A stretch of 64,000 bases of DNA from Thioclava sp. ES.031. GTDB taxonomy: Bacteria > Pseudomonadota > Alphaproteobacteria > Rhodobacterales > Rhodobacteraceae. Shown here piece by piece: positions 17,431 to 25,748 of the stretch. The stretch's first letter is position 1, and each line of letters starts with the position of its first letter. The notes below the pieces were generated by a model, which did no database searches, was not told where the DNA came from, and worked only from the letters and a program-made list of their open reading frames with translations. The position numbers were made by a program, and so were the translations under genes. Location: the NCBI RefSeq assembly GCF_002563775.1, contig NZ_PDJO01000001.1, positions 3,846,501 through 3,910,500 on the forward strand, given 5' to 3'.

Positions 17431-17882
17431 GGCTGTCTCCTGCTCCGCCAGTCCGCACCGCGCCGCGATGGATGCGGTAGAGAAGACCTCTACGAGAATA
17501 TCGGGGTCTGCAAGCGGGCATTCCGCTGGCGCTCTGGCGAGGACGTCTCGAGATTGAGCTGCAACATCCTGCGACAGGTCGCCCGCGATCAGCCTGGAGA
17601 GACAGGCATGCCATTGTGGATCACGACGTGGCTCGTTTGTGGTCCCTGGCACCTTTCGATCATCGGTTTCCTCCCCCACGGAAGGTCATGGGAACTCAGC
17701 AAACGGGTCATTGCGGCGACCGCGCGCCGTGGGGCTGTTCAGGTTGACCCTCGCGTCCGCACTTGACGTGCGTCAATTCTGCGCGCTCCCGAAAATGTTA
17801 CCACTCATAGCCAATAGGAGCGGCAGATCACCCTGCCAGAGCCGAGCCCCGCGCCGCCCGGCGCTTTCCGGAGGACGAGAAA
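17431..17882. other. Divergent intergenic region
   Basis: 452 bp between the amine oxidase (minus) and the FmdE-like gene (plus). It includes the open in-frame extension of the amine oxidase up to 17679. Apart from an AT-richer patch near 17760-17820 ahead of the FmdE-like gene, I see no clear operator, repeat or RNA. Confidence 0.4.
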
Positions 17883-18785
17883 ATGAAGTCGATTTCGCAG
17901 AAGTTGCAAATGACACTCTTCTTGTTGCTTTTCGCGACAGCTGGTTGGAGGGAAGCCGAGGCTGGCGACCCAACCTATCTCCAAGGAGAGAACATCTTCA
18001 TTGAAACCGGTGTCGAAGCCCCGGATCGGGCTCCGACCTGGTATGCGCCGATGGCAGCTCAACCTTACGCTCCAGTTTTTGAAATGCTCGCCACGCGAGG
18101 AACGCAGGGGCGCTATTATCCCTATACGTATCCGGTGAGCCTGAAGGACATGATCCGCTTCCACGGCCACGATTGCGAGGGAACGATCCACGCAGCGGCA
18201 AGTGCGCGAGTGGCGTTCGATATCCTGTTCCCAGACGGCATAATCGATCGCAGCGTTCTCTGGGGGATTTCCGGCACGTCGCCCTGCTGGTCGGATGCGG
18301 TGGCATTCCTGACGGGCGCACGGATGCAATACGGCAACCTCGGTTTCTTCAACGACGCGCGTTACTCACATGCGATCATCCTCTACCGCGAAGACACGGA
18401 GGTTGCAGTTCTCGCCACATGGAAAAACGGCATCAACAACATTCCCGGGGAGCCGGTGATGCTGCCGGAGGCGATTGATTGGACGCCCGCTGTCGATCCC
18501 GAAATCGTAATGGCGTTGAAGGCCGACGTGAAGGCTGCCGGAGGAACCCCGCCCCCCTATCAGGTGGATCGTCTGCGCTTCCTGCAGTGGAAGCATGTGA
18601 ACGATATTCTGTCCCGCCCTCTTGCAGACAGCTATCAAGCGCAAGTGTTGGAAGATTTCGAATGGGGGGAGTGGATCAACCCAGCGAAAGTGGTTGGCGA
18701 ACCGCATGGCCGTAGTGACACGCGCCTCAAGAACTACCCCTTCCGAGCCAGCCCGATCTCGGGCCCGGACAGCGCGCCGAATTAA
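17883..18785 (+). CDS. Exported FmdE-domain protein
   Basis: 300-aa protein with an N-terminal hydrophobic signal (about residues 7-27, MTLFLLLFATAGWREAEA). The core matches the FmdE family first named from formylmethanofuran dehydrogenase operons: FHGHDCEGTIHAAASARVAFD (H94, H96, C98) and, after a strand, GTSPCWSDAVAFLTGARMQYGNLGF (C135), the metal-binding and conserved segments of that fold. FmdE proteins bind zinc and haem- or molybdenum-related roles have been proposed, but function is not established. The export signal is unusual, since most FmdE proteins are cytoplasmic. No molybdoenzyme gene is adjacent. Start ATG follows GGAGGACGAGAAA. Confidence 0.8.
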   Translation: MKSISQKLQMTLFLLLFATAGWREAEAGDPTYLQGENIFIETGVEAPDRAPTWYAPMAAQPYAPVFEMLATRGTQGRYYPYTYPVSLKDMIRFHGHDCEGTIHAAASARVAFDILFPDGIIDRSVLWGISGTSPCWSDAVAFLTGARMQYGNLGFFNDARYSHAIILYREDTEVAVLATWKNGINNIPGEPVMLPEAIDWTPAVDPEIVMALKADVKAAGGTPPPYQVDRLRFLQWKHVNDILSRPLADSYQAQVLEDFEWGEWINPAKVVGEPHGRSDTRLKNYPFRASPISGPDSAPN

Positions 18786-18926
18786 GCGAGCGGCGAGTGC
18801 CGCCGAGGTCAGGCCTATCTGTTGGGACGGTATCGAGGGGAGAGAGAGATACGCAGCAAACCGCCGGTCTGCATAATTGCGAGATTGAAGGCTCAAGAAC
18901 AGCGACACTCACGCATGGAGGTATCT

Positions 18927-19580
18927 ATGGGATTTCGAACCCTTCTGTTTTCGATAGCTGCAATGACGTGTCTGCTCGGCAACGAAGCGGCGGCCCAGCA
19001 AGTCAGACTTGAGACAAGGCTGGGGCTCTCCGTGGTGACCGTCGAAAAATGCGGCAAAGCGAAGGTCAATCCTATCAAGCAATTTGGTAGTTTTCGCAGA
19101 TCAGAAAGTAACTGTCTTATCGCGGGCGAGGGTTGGGATATCGGTATTCAACTAACGGAAGGCATCGCGCCCATCACCTCGGTTCCCACATTCCGATCCC
19201 TGTCGATTGCTGAAATCGGCGGCCTCACAGATAGTCAGCTGCAGGAACTGCTTTCAAAGTGGCTCAAGTCGAATTTGAGCGAACGCCAAAGAACTGCAAA
19301 TTGGTCTACTGCAAGGGCAAAGCTGCAAAATATCTTCAAAGGCTCTCTCAGTAGAGGGCCATACGTGTGCGCGCGGTACACACATGTATCAAAACATTCC
19401 AAATACGCGCTCAAGGCGGAAGCAATTGGAATGAGATGCGCCCGCCTGTCAAAGAGTGGCAAAGCTATCGAAGAAGTCGCGATACAAGCGACGGCATTTG
19501 TTTCGACCACATCTACCCCACCCAAGATTTTCCAAAGAACGGCAGAAGAAGCGATTAAATCGATGCGGTACAAAAGATAA
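18927..19580 (+). CDS. Hypothetical exported protein
   Basis: Unrecognised protein of 217 aa. The ATG at 18927 is chosen because GGAGGT lies five bases upstream; it is followed by a signal peptide GFRTLLFSIAAMTCLLGNEAAAQ. The mature part is basic and Ser/Lys-rich with three or four cysteines (VEKCGKAK, ESNCLIAG, YVCARYTH, MRCARLS) that could form disulphides in the periplasm. Base composition is visibly richer in A and T than the neighbours, which suggests transfer. No partner genes are evident. Confidence 0.7.
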   Translation: MGFRTLLFSIAAMTCLLGNEAAAQQVRLETRLGLSVVTVEKCGKAKVNPIKQFGSFRRSESNCLIAGEGWDIGIQLTEGIAPITSVPTFRSLSIAEIGGLTDSQLQELLSKWLKSNLSERQRTANWSTARAKLQNIFKGSLSRGPYVCARYTHVSKHSKYALKAEAIGMRCARLSKSGKAIEEVAIQATAFVSTTSTPPKIFQRTAEEAIKSMRYKR

Positions 19581-19640
19581 AACGCTTCCGTTTTCTGGAA
19601 GACAGAAGCGACAGCGTGGCGGCAGCTTATCCAGAGAGAG

Positions 19641-20537
19641 TCAGGCCATGCTGGCGACAATCCTCGGTGCTGCAAAATCGAGGAAGGCGCGGAGCTTCTG
19701 GGGGATCAAGACGCGCGGCTCATAGAGAAGGTGGACCGGCCAGGGGGGCGGTTCGAACGCCTGCAAAAGCGGCACGAGCCTCCCAGCCTTGATCGCCGCA
19801 GCGGCTTGGTAAGACAGAACGCGTGTGAACCCCAGCCCGTCGATGGCGGCATCGATCGCCGCTTCGGCCGTATTGACGATCAGGCGCGAGCGCATCGGCA
19901 TCACTTTCTGCGGCCGCTCGGATCCGAACTGCCAGTTCGACGGCGACATGAGACTTTCGAAGGTAATGGCATCCAGCTTCGCCAGATCTTCAGGCTTCTC
20001 GGGCGTTTGGTGTTTCTCGAGATAGGAGGGGCTGGCGCAGACGATACGGCGCACCTCGCCGGTTTTGCGCGCAATGAACACACTGTCCGATAGCGGGCCG
20101 ATGCGCACCGCCAGATCGAGATGTTCCTCGTGCAGATTGACCGGACGGTCCGTCAGTTCCATCCGTATGTCTACATCTGGGAAGGCTCTCAGGAAGGCGC
20201 TCACCGCGGGCAGGACGTGCATCCGGCCAAAGACGATGGGGGCGGTCATCGTCAGCGTTCCCCGCGGCGCAGCAAATTCACCGCGGGCGTTGCGCTCTGC
20301 TTCCGCCACCTCTTCGAGGATCCTGCGGCAGGCGAGGAGATAGGTCTGGCCGGTATCCGTCAGCTTCAGCCCCCGGGGAGACCGCAGCAACAGCTCGACC
20401 CCGAGCTTATCCTCCAGTTCGGAAATCCGGCGGCTGACCGTGGCGATCGGCATCCCCAGCGCACGGGCGCCAGCGGTCAGGCTGCCTTCGTCCACGACGC
20501 GCACGAAAAGGGACATGGTCTCTAGGCGGTCGGTCAT
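19641..20537 (-). CDS. LysR-family transcriptional regulator
   Basis: 298-aa regulator. Helix-turn-helix at about residues 16-38 (GSLTAGARALGMPIATVSRRI) with ELEDKLGVELLLR following, then a type 2 periplasmic-binding-like effector domain (GTLTMTAPIVFGRMHVLPAVSAFL, HLDLAVRIGPL, CASPSYL). The ATG at 20537 has TTGGA at a sensible distance; one two codons upstream is also possible. It diverges from the AhpD-like gene at 20641, which it probably controls. Confidence 0.93.
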   Translation of the reverse strand: MTDRLETMSLFVRVVDEGSLTAGARALGMPIATVSRRISELEDKLGVELLLRSPRGLKLTDTGQTYLLACRRILEEVAEAERNARGEFAAPRGTLTMTAPIVFGRMHVLPAVSAFLRAFPDVDIRMELTDRPVNLHEEHLDLAVRIGPLSDSVFIARKTGEVRRIVCASPSYLEKHQTPEKPEDLAKLDAITFESLMSPSNWQFGSERPQKVMPMRSRLIVNTAEAAIDAAIDGLGFTRVLSYQAAAAIKAGRLVPLLQAFEPPPWPVHLLYEPRVLIPQKLRAFLDFAAPRIVASMA

Positions 20538-20640
20538 ACTCATTCCAATTTTTGAGAGGATGCATCTCGAATATACAATCTACTCCCGATTTATAGAAAG
20601 CCCTAACTCTGCCTCACACAGCAAGCAGAGGAGCTTTCAC

Positions 20641-21195
20641 ATGTCCCGCATCACCTACCCCGCCACTGTCGAGAGCGCGCCCGCGGCGTCGCAACCGCTG
20701 TTGCACGCCGTCGAGAAGCAGCTGGGCACCGTCCCCAACCTGTTTCGTCTCGCCAGCGTCAGCCCGGCCGCGCTCGAAGGGTATCTCGGTCTGTCCGGCG
20801 CCTTGGGCAAAGGCCGCCTGCCGGCGGCGACCCGCGAACGCGTCGCCCTGGCCGTGGCGCAATCGAACGGCTGCAACTACTGCCTTTCGGCCCACACCTA
20901 TCTCGGCAAGAACCTCGCCAAGCTCGACGACGCCGAGATCGCGGCAAACCGGGGCGGGCGTTCGAACGACGCCAAGGCCGACGCCGCCGTGCGGTTCGCG
21001 GTCAAGGTCGTCGCGGCGCGCGGTCGCGTCGCGGGCGAAGATCTTCGTGATATTCGCGATGCCGGCTACGACGACGGCCAGATCATCGAGATCGTGCAGC
21101 ACGTCGCCCTGAATGTCTGGACCAACTACCTCAACGAACTCGCCCAGACCGAGATCGACTTCCCCATGGTCGATGCCGGCACTCTCGCCGCATGA
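20641..21195 (+). CDS. Carboxymuconolactone decarboxylase / AhpD-like family protein
   Basis: 184-aa all-helical protein of the peroxidase-related CMD family. The redox motif [10 protein letters not shown] gives Cys78, Cys81 and His85, the AhpD CxxC...H proton-relay arrangement, preceded by [11 protein letters not shown]. Expected activity is thiol-dependent peroxidase or disulphide exchange rather than lactone decarboxylation. GAGGAG precedes the ATG. It starts a small plus-strand group with the NTF2-like and PNPOx-like genes and faces a divergent LysR gene, an arrangement often seen for electrophile or oxidant response. Confidence 0.93.
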   Translation: MSRITYPATVESAPAASQPLLHAVEKQLGTVPNLFRLASVSPAALEGYLGLSGALGKGRLPAATRERVALAVAQSNGCNYCLSAHTYLGKNLAKLDDAEIAANRGGRSNDAKADAAVRFAVKVVAARGRVAGEDLRDIRDAGYDDGQIIEIVQHVALNVWTNYLNELAQTEIDFPMVDAGTLAA

Positions 21196-21277
21196 CCCCG
21201 GAGCGGCGGCCGGGCCTTGTCCCCCTTTCCCGGCCGTCCGCCTCCGATCCCTGCCCCCGACCGCAAAGGACGCACCG

Positions 21278-21742
21278 ATGATCCGCCCCCCGCTTCCCCC
21301 GTTCACCGAAGACAGCGCTCATGAAAAGGTCCGCCTGGCCGAGGACGGCTGGAATTCTCGCGATCCGGCCAAGGTGGCGCTGGCCTATACGCCCGACAGC
21401 CGCTGGCGCAACCGCGTCGAATTCCCGGTGGGCCGCGCCGATATCGAGGCCTTCCTGACCCGCAAATGGGCCCGCGAGCTGGAGTATCGGCTGGTCAAGG
21501 AGCTCTGGGCCTTTGCGGGCAACCGGATCGCCGTGCGCTACGCCTATGAATACCATGACGACAGCGGGCAATGGTTCCGGGCCTATGGAAACGAGAACTG
21601 GGAGTTCGCCGAGGACGGTTTGATGGCGCACCGTCACGCGAGCATCAACGAACACCCGATCCGCGCCGAGGAGCGCAGGCTTCGTTGGCCACTGGGCCGT
21701 CGACCTGACGATCACCCGGGCCTGTCCGATCTTGGTCTCTGA
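21278..21742 (+). CDS. NTF2-like protein, DUF1348 family
   Basis: 154-aa protein of the nuclear-transport-factor-2-like fold. Family marks are [84 protein letters not shown] and the late HRHASINE. These proteins bind small hydrophobic ligands in a cone-shaped pocket; no enzymatic role is fixed. AAAGGA precedes the ATG. It sits 82 nt after the AhpD-like gene and three bases before the next gene. Confidence 0.9.
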   Translation: MIRPPLPPFTEDSAHEKVRLAEDGWNSRDPAKVALAYTPDSRWRNRVEFPVGRADIEAFLTRKWARELEYRLVKELWAFAGNRIAVRYAYEYHDDSGQWFRAYGNENWEFAEDGLMAHRHASINEHPIRAEERRLRWPLGRRPDDHPGLSDLGL

Positions 21743-21745
21743 GCC

Positions 21746-22645
21746 ATGACGGACAATCCCATGACCCGGTTCGACCAGATCTTCCACGCCGGTGAACGCG
21801 CGGTGCAGGATCGCGTCGGTGTTCCGGCAAACTGGCGTCAACGCGCCGCCCGCGCTATCCGGGCAGAGATGTCCGCGCAGCAGCAGGCCTTCTTCGAAAG
21901 CCTGCCGGTGCTGTTTGTCGGCCTGCGGGATATGCAGGGCCGCCCCTGGGCCACGGTCTGCCCGCTCCCGACGGGCGCGCAGGCAACGCGCACCCGGCTG
22001 ACGGCCCGCACTCGCCCGGTGCTTTCCCAATCGCTCGGCCTGGATCTGCGGCCGGGCAGCAAGGCGGCGGTTCTTGGGCTGGACTTCGCGACCCGGCTGC
22101 GTAACCGCGTGAATGGCGCGGTAACTGCCGCGGCAGAGGAAGGTCTGTCGATCGCCGTCGAACAGAGTTACAGCAACTGTCCGAAATATATCCGGACGCG
22201 CGAAATCCGCCCGCCCCCCGCGCCGTTCCCGCCCGCCGACGGCCGGCGCATTGCAATCGACGACGCAGCAGCGCAGCGACTCCTCTCTTCGGCGGACACG
22301 TTCTTCATCGCGACCTATGCGGAAGGTGGCGCAGATATCTCCCACCGCGGCGGGTTGCCTGGCGTCCTTCGCCAGAATGCGGACGGCTCGCTTTCCTTTC
22401 CGGATTATGCCGGCAATCGATACTTCAACACGCTTGGGAACATTGAGGTTTGCGACCGCGCCGGATTGTTCATTCCTGATTTCGCCACGGGCGAAGCGAT
22501 CTTGCTGACCGGCAGGGCCAGAATCGACTGGTCCTCCGCACGGGCTGCTGAGTTCGAGTGGGCTGAGCGCGTTGTGGAAATATACGCCGAGGATGTCTGG
22601 TATGTCCGCCATGCGTTGCCTCGCGGCACCCCCGCAAAGGAATGA
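21746..22645 (+). CDS. Pyridoxamine 5'-phosphate oxidase-like FMN-binding protein
   Basis: 299-aa protein. The C-terminal part (about 165-285) has the split-barrel pattern: SADTFFIATYAEGGADISHRGGLPGVLR, FPDYAGNRYFNTLGNIEVCDRAGLFIPDF and ILLTGRARIDW, typical of PNPOx-family flavoproteins. The N-terminal half (FVGLRDMQGRPWATV, YIRTREI) is a second, more divergent barrel, so the protein resembles the fused two-barrel forms. Probably a flavin reductase or stress-linked oxidoreductase in the same unit as the AhpD-like and NTF2-like genes. Confidence 0.85.
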   Translation: MTDNPMTRFDQIFHAGERAVQDRVGVPANWRQRAARAIRAEMSAQQQAFFESLPVLFVGLRDMQGRPWATVCPLPTGAQATRTRLTARTRPVLSQSLGLDLRPGSKAAVLGLDFATRLRNRVNGAVTAAAEEGLSIAVEQSYSNCPKYIRTREIRPPPAPFPPADGRRIAIDDAAAQRLLSSADTFFIATYAEGGADISHRGGLPGVLRQNADGSLSFPDYAGNRYFNTLGNIEVCDRAGLFIPDFATGEAILLTGRARIDWSSARAAEFEWAERVVEIYAEDVWYVRHALPRGTPAKE

Positions 22646-22870
22646 AGAGCGCAGGGGCCTAGCCCCCGCTGCCCCGCCGCGCGATTACCGCGGGTGCGGA
22701 AAAACGATACGTGACGTATCTTGTTTTCGGCTGCTGTCAGAGGTCTCGCGCCCCAGTGTTGCGAGTCCGCTTCGAGCCCACTACGGACATCGCATCCTGT
22801 TGCGAAGGTTGGAGCGTCATCAATCTTCGCCTAACTTGGCTGAGTGGGCCGGAATACCGCGAGGGCATCA

Positions 22871-23467
22871 GTGCTTCAGTCCGACGACATCGCTTCTCTC
22901 CTGCGCGAGAACCGGCAGCGATGGGAGCTTCTTGAGTTGGTTGAAGCACTCAATCTGCGTCAGGGAAGCATCGGTGCGGGCTTTGTCCGAAACTTCGTGT
23001 GGGACGCCCTTCACGGTCGGGCTTCGGATTGCAAAGATGAGGACATAGACGTTCTCTACTTCGACGATAAAGACCTCGATCCAGCGTCGGACGAAGCTTT
23101 TGAGCATTGGCTTCAGCAAGCAGCGCCGGGGTATCAATGGTCGGTGAAAAACCAGGCGAGAATGCACCTTCGAAACGGAGATTCACCGTATTGCTCAGTG
23201 GCAGATGCAATGCGCTACTGGCCAGAAACGGCAACGGCAGTCGCGGCCCAAAGGTCAGGGTCAGATTGTCGGATCCTTGCCCCCTTCACGCTCAACGACC
23301 TCTGTTCAATGATTTTGCGCCCAGCATCGAGCTTGCCACATAAACGCGAAGCCTTCCGGAGCAGAGTTCAGAGCAAAGGTTGGCTGGAGCGATGGCCACT
23401 GGTGCGGGTAGTAGAGATGTCCGCACCGGGGCGTTCAGCCATTCCTCAAGCCGCCATGAAGTTCTAA
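22871..23467 (+). CDS. Nucleotidyltransferase-like protein (NTP_transf_6 type)
   Basis: 198-aa protein. Start at GTG 22871, six bases after GAGGG; an upstream GTG at 22844 is in frame but lacks a ribosome site. The sequence GSIGAGFVRNFVWDALHGR followed by DEDIDVLYFDDKDLD gives the G-S...D-x-D pattern of this group, and SVKNQARMHLRNGDSPYCSVADAMRYWPETATAVA and APFTLNDLCSMILRP are typical of the family. Substrate is unknown. It precedes rlmF by 52 nt in the same direction. Confidence 0.8.
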   Translation: MLQSDDIASLLRENRQRWELLELVEALNLRQGSIGAGFVRNFVWDALHGRASDCKDEDIDVLYFDDKDLDPASDEAFEHWLQQAAPGYQWSVKNQARMHLRNGDSPYCSVADAMRYWPETATAVAAQRSGSDCRILAPFTLNDLCSMILRPASSLPHKREAFRSRVQSKGWLERWPLVRVVEMSAPGRSAIPQAAMKF

Positions 23468-23519
23468 GATCGGACCTGTCGGACGAGCGGTCTCCGCCAA
23501 AATGCACGAAGGTTTTTCC

Positions 23520-24425
23520 ATGGCCATCAAACCCATGCTGCACCCGCGCAATCAACACCGGGAGGGGTATGACTTCGAACGTCTGATCTTGCAGTCACCA
23601 GAGCTGGAAGCATTCACGATAAGAAATCCGCGCGGTCGGATGTCGATCGATTTTTCGGACGTGGACGCGGTCCGGATGCTCAACCGGGCGCTCTTGCTGA
23701 CGTATTACGACATCGATTTCTGGGATATTCCCACCGCTTACCTCTGCCCCCCGATCCCCGGACGCGTCGATTACATCCACTATCTTGCGGATCTGCTGGC
23801 CGAGAGTAACGGCCATGAGATTCCGCGTGGGCCCGACATTCAGGTGTTGGACATCGGGACCGGCGCCAGCCTCGTGTACCCTCTGACGGGGCAGCGCGAA
23901 TATGGCTGGAGCTTCACCGGTGTCGATATCGATCCGGTCTCGATCGAATCCGCGCAGCAGATTTGTCAGCGCAACGGGTTGAACATCGGGCTCAGACGCC
24001 AGACCAACCCCGAGGATATCTTCGAAGGCGTGATCGGGCCTCGTGATCTCTTTCACCTCACCATGTGCAATCCGCCGTTTCATGCGTCTCGCGAACAGGC
24101 GAACAAAGGCACCCAGCGCAAGTGGCGGAACTTGGGCAAAGGCCACTCTAAGAAACTCAATTTCGGAGGCCAGAACGCCGAACTTTGGTGCCCCGGTGGC
24201 GAGATCGGCTTCATCGCCAGAATGATCGAGCAGAGCATGGACTTCGCCGATCAATGCCTGTGGTTCACCTCTCTGGTGTCCAAGAAGGACAATCTGCAGC
24301 CACTCTCCAGACTGCTCAGGAAAGCGCGGGTTGCCGAATTCAAGGTCGTCGAAATGGGACAAGGGCAGAAGACGAGCCGGTTCATTGCCTGGACGTATTA
24401 TCCCGAAGCGCAGCGGTCCCTATAG
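23520..24425 (+). CDS. rlmF: 23S rRNA (adenine(1618)-N(6))-methyltransferase RlmF
   Basis: S-adenosylmethionine-dependent methyltransferase of 301 aa that by family modifies A1618 of 23S rRNA. Visible: LHPRNQHREGYDF at the N terminus, SAM motif I VLDIGTGAS (109-117), FTGVDIDP, and the catalytic N6-adenine motif NPPFHAS (184-190) followed by KGTQRKWRNLGKGH. The start at 23520 follows GAAGG; six upstream codons from another ATG are less likely. Single gene; the downstream 250 bp carry the next operon's operators. Confidence 0.92.
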   Translation: MAIKPMLHPRNQHREGYDFERLILQSPELEAFTIRNPRGRMSIDFSDVDAVRMLNRALLLTYYDIDFWDIPTAYLCPPIPGRVDYIHYLADLLAESNGHEIPRGPDIQVLDIGTGASLVYPLTGQREYGWSFTGVDIDPVSIESAQQICQRNGLNIGLRRQTNPEDIFEGVIGPRDLFHLTMCNPPFHASREQANKGTQRKWRNLGKGHSKKLNFGGQNAELWCPGGEIGFIARMIEQSMDFADQCLWFTSLVSKKDNLQPLSRLLRKARVAEFKVVEMGQGQKTSRFIAWTYYPEAQRSL

Positions 24426-24596
24426 GCGGATCGGGGTCGTCGACAGGGCTTAGGGCTAACGCCTTTCCCCGATGCTCGCTGGCTTGTGCACGCCGCCGTG
24501 CGGCGCGAAACAAGCGTCCGGTGGTCGCTGAGGGCCGACTGTTCCAAGTGCAGGTTAGCGCGGCGAGCTTACAATCGGCGCTGCTCAACACAATTT

Positions 24597-24632
24597 GACA
24601 TCGATGACATTTCTGATTATGACATCGATGTC
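24597..24632. promoter_or_regulatory. Twin LacI-type operators
   Basis: GACATCGATGTC at 24621-24632 is a perfect 12-bp palindrome with a central CG, as LacI-family sites have. GACATCGATGAC at 24597-24608 is a copy with one mismatch. Their centres are 24 bp apart. They lie 45-80 bp before the GTG of the LacI gene, so autoregulation and control of the sugar operon are likely. Confidence 0.75.
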
Positions 24633-24676
24633 TTTTGGGAGTCGCGGAGTTTGTTTCCGCGTTGGAGGGGGCCGTC

Positions 24677-25747
24677 GTGTCGACGATTTACGATGTAGCA
24701 AAGCTGGCCGGCGTTTCGCCGAAAACGGTCTCGCGCGTCGTGAACGGGGATGCGCCGGTCGGCAAAAAGACCCGCGAGAAGGTGGAAACCGCCATTCGCG
24801 AGTTGAAATATGTCCCCTCGAGCGCGGCACGCATGATGCGCTCGAACCGGTCGGGGCTGATCGGCGTCGTGACGGGGGCGATTTCGCGCACGGCCGAGCT
24901 GTCCGACCCCAAGGGCCTGCCCGATCTGTTCATCCTTCAGGGCATTCAGCAGGTCGTCGCCGAGCGCGATCTGACCTTGATGATCGCGGATACGGCCGGA
25001 CAGATCGACAAGGTTCCCGCACTCCTGCGCACGTTTCAGGAGCATCGGGTCGAGGGGCTGATCTATGTCGCCGACTATCACAAGCGGGTGGCCTTCGAGA
25101 CCGCGACACCGGCGTGCCCGCTGGTACTCGCAAACTGCTATGACGCCCATGGCACCCCGGCGATCGTGCCCGATGACAAGGCGTGTGAGAAACGGCTCGT
25201 CGAGCGTCTGACCGCGCATGGCCACAGGCGCATTGCCTATCTGACATTCGATCCCGCGATGGATGCGGTGCCGCTTCGCATCGAGGGGTATCGCGAAGCG
25301 CTTGAGGCCGCGGGGATCGCCTACGACCCCGCGCTCGTATCGACAGGCTACCCGATCAATACCGAATTTCTGCACCAGTGGCTCGACGAGGCGCTCGACC
25401 GGATCCTCGCCCTGCCGGAACCGCCAACCGTGATCTGCTGCGGCAATGACGAGATGGCGATGCAGCTTTACGGATTGCTGCGCACCCGCGGCATCCGTGT
25501 CCCGGAGGATATCTCCATCGCCGGTTTCGATAATTACCGCGCGATCGCAGAGACCCTCTACCCGCCGCTGAGCACGGTCGAACTGCCCTATGCCGAGATG
25601 GGCAGGCAGGCGGCCGAGCTTTTGCTTTCCATGATCTCGGAGGAGGCATCCCGTCCGCACGACCCCGTGCGGGTGGCGGGACGCGTATTCTGGCGCTCTT
25701 CCGTGACCGATCTCGAACTCGAAAGCCAGACATCCAAGGGAGGATGA
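24677..25747 (+). CDS. LacI-family transcriptional regulator
   Basis: 356-aa repressor. DNA-binding domain at residues 3-25 (TIYDVAKLAGVSPKTVSRVVNG), then hinge YVPSSAARMMRSNRSGLIGVV and a sugar-binding domain with IVPDDKACEKRLVERLTAHGHRRIAYL, CCGNDEMAMQLYGLL and DISIAGFDNYR. The GTG at 24677 is preceded by GGAGGGGG and begins exactly at the conserved HTH, so the longer upstream frame is rejected. The stop is one base before the binding-protein ATG, placing the regulator first in the sugar ABC operon it should control. Confidence 0.94.
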   Translation: MSTIYDVAKLAGVSPKTVSRVVNGDAPVGKKTREKVETAIRELKYVPSSAARMMRSNRSGLIGVVTGAISRTAELSDPKGLPDLFILQGIQQVVAERDLTLMIADTAGQIDKVPALLRTFQEHRVEGLIYVADYHKRVAFETATPACPLVLANCYDAHGTPAIVPDDKACEKRLVERLTAHGHRRIAYLTFDPAMDAVPLRIEGYREALEAAGIAYDPALVSTGYPINTEFLHQWLDEALDRILALPEPPTVICCGNDEMAMQLYGLLRTRGIRVPEDISIAGFDNYRAIAETLYPPLSTVELPYAEMGRQAAELLLSMISEEASRPHDPVRVAGRVFWRSSVTDLELESQTSKGG

Positions 25748-25748
25748 C

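Noticed and set aside
20538..20640. LysR operator in the gap before the AhpD-like gene
   Set aside because: GATGCATC is an 8-bp palindrome but no convincing T-N11-A dyad is seen; left out as a feature.
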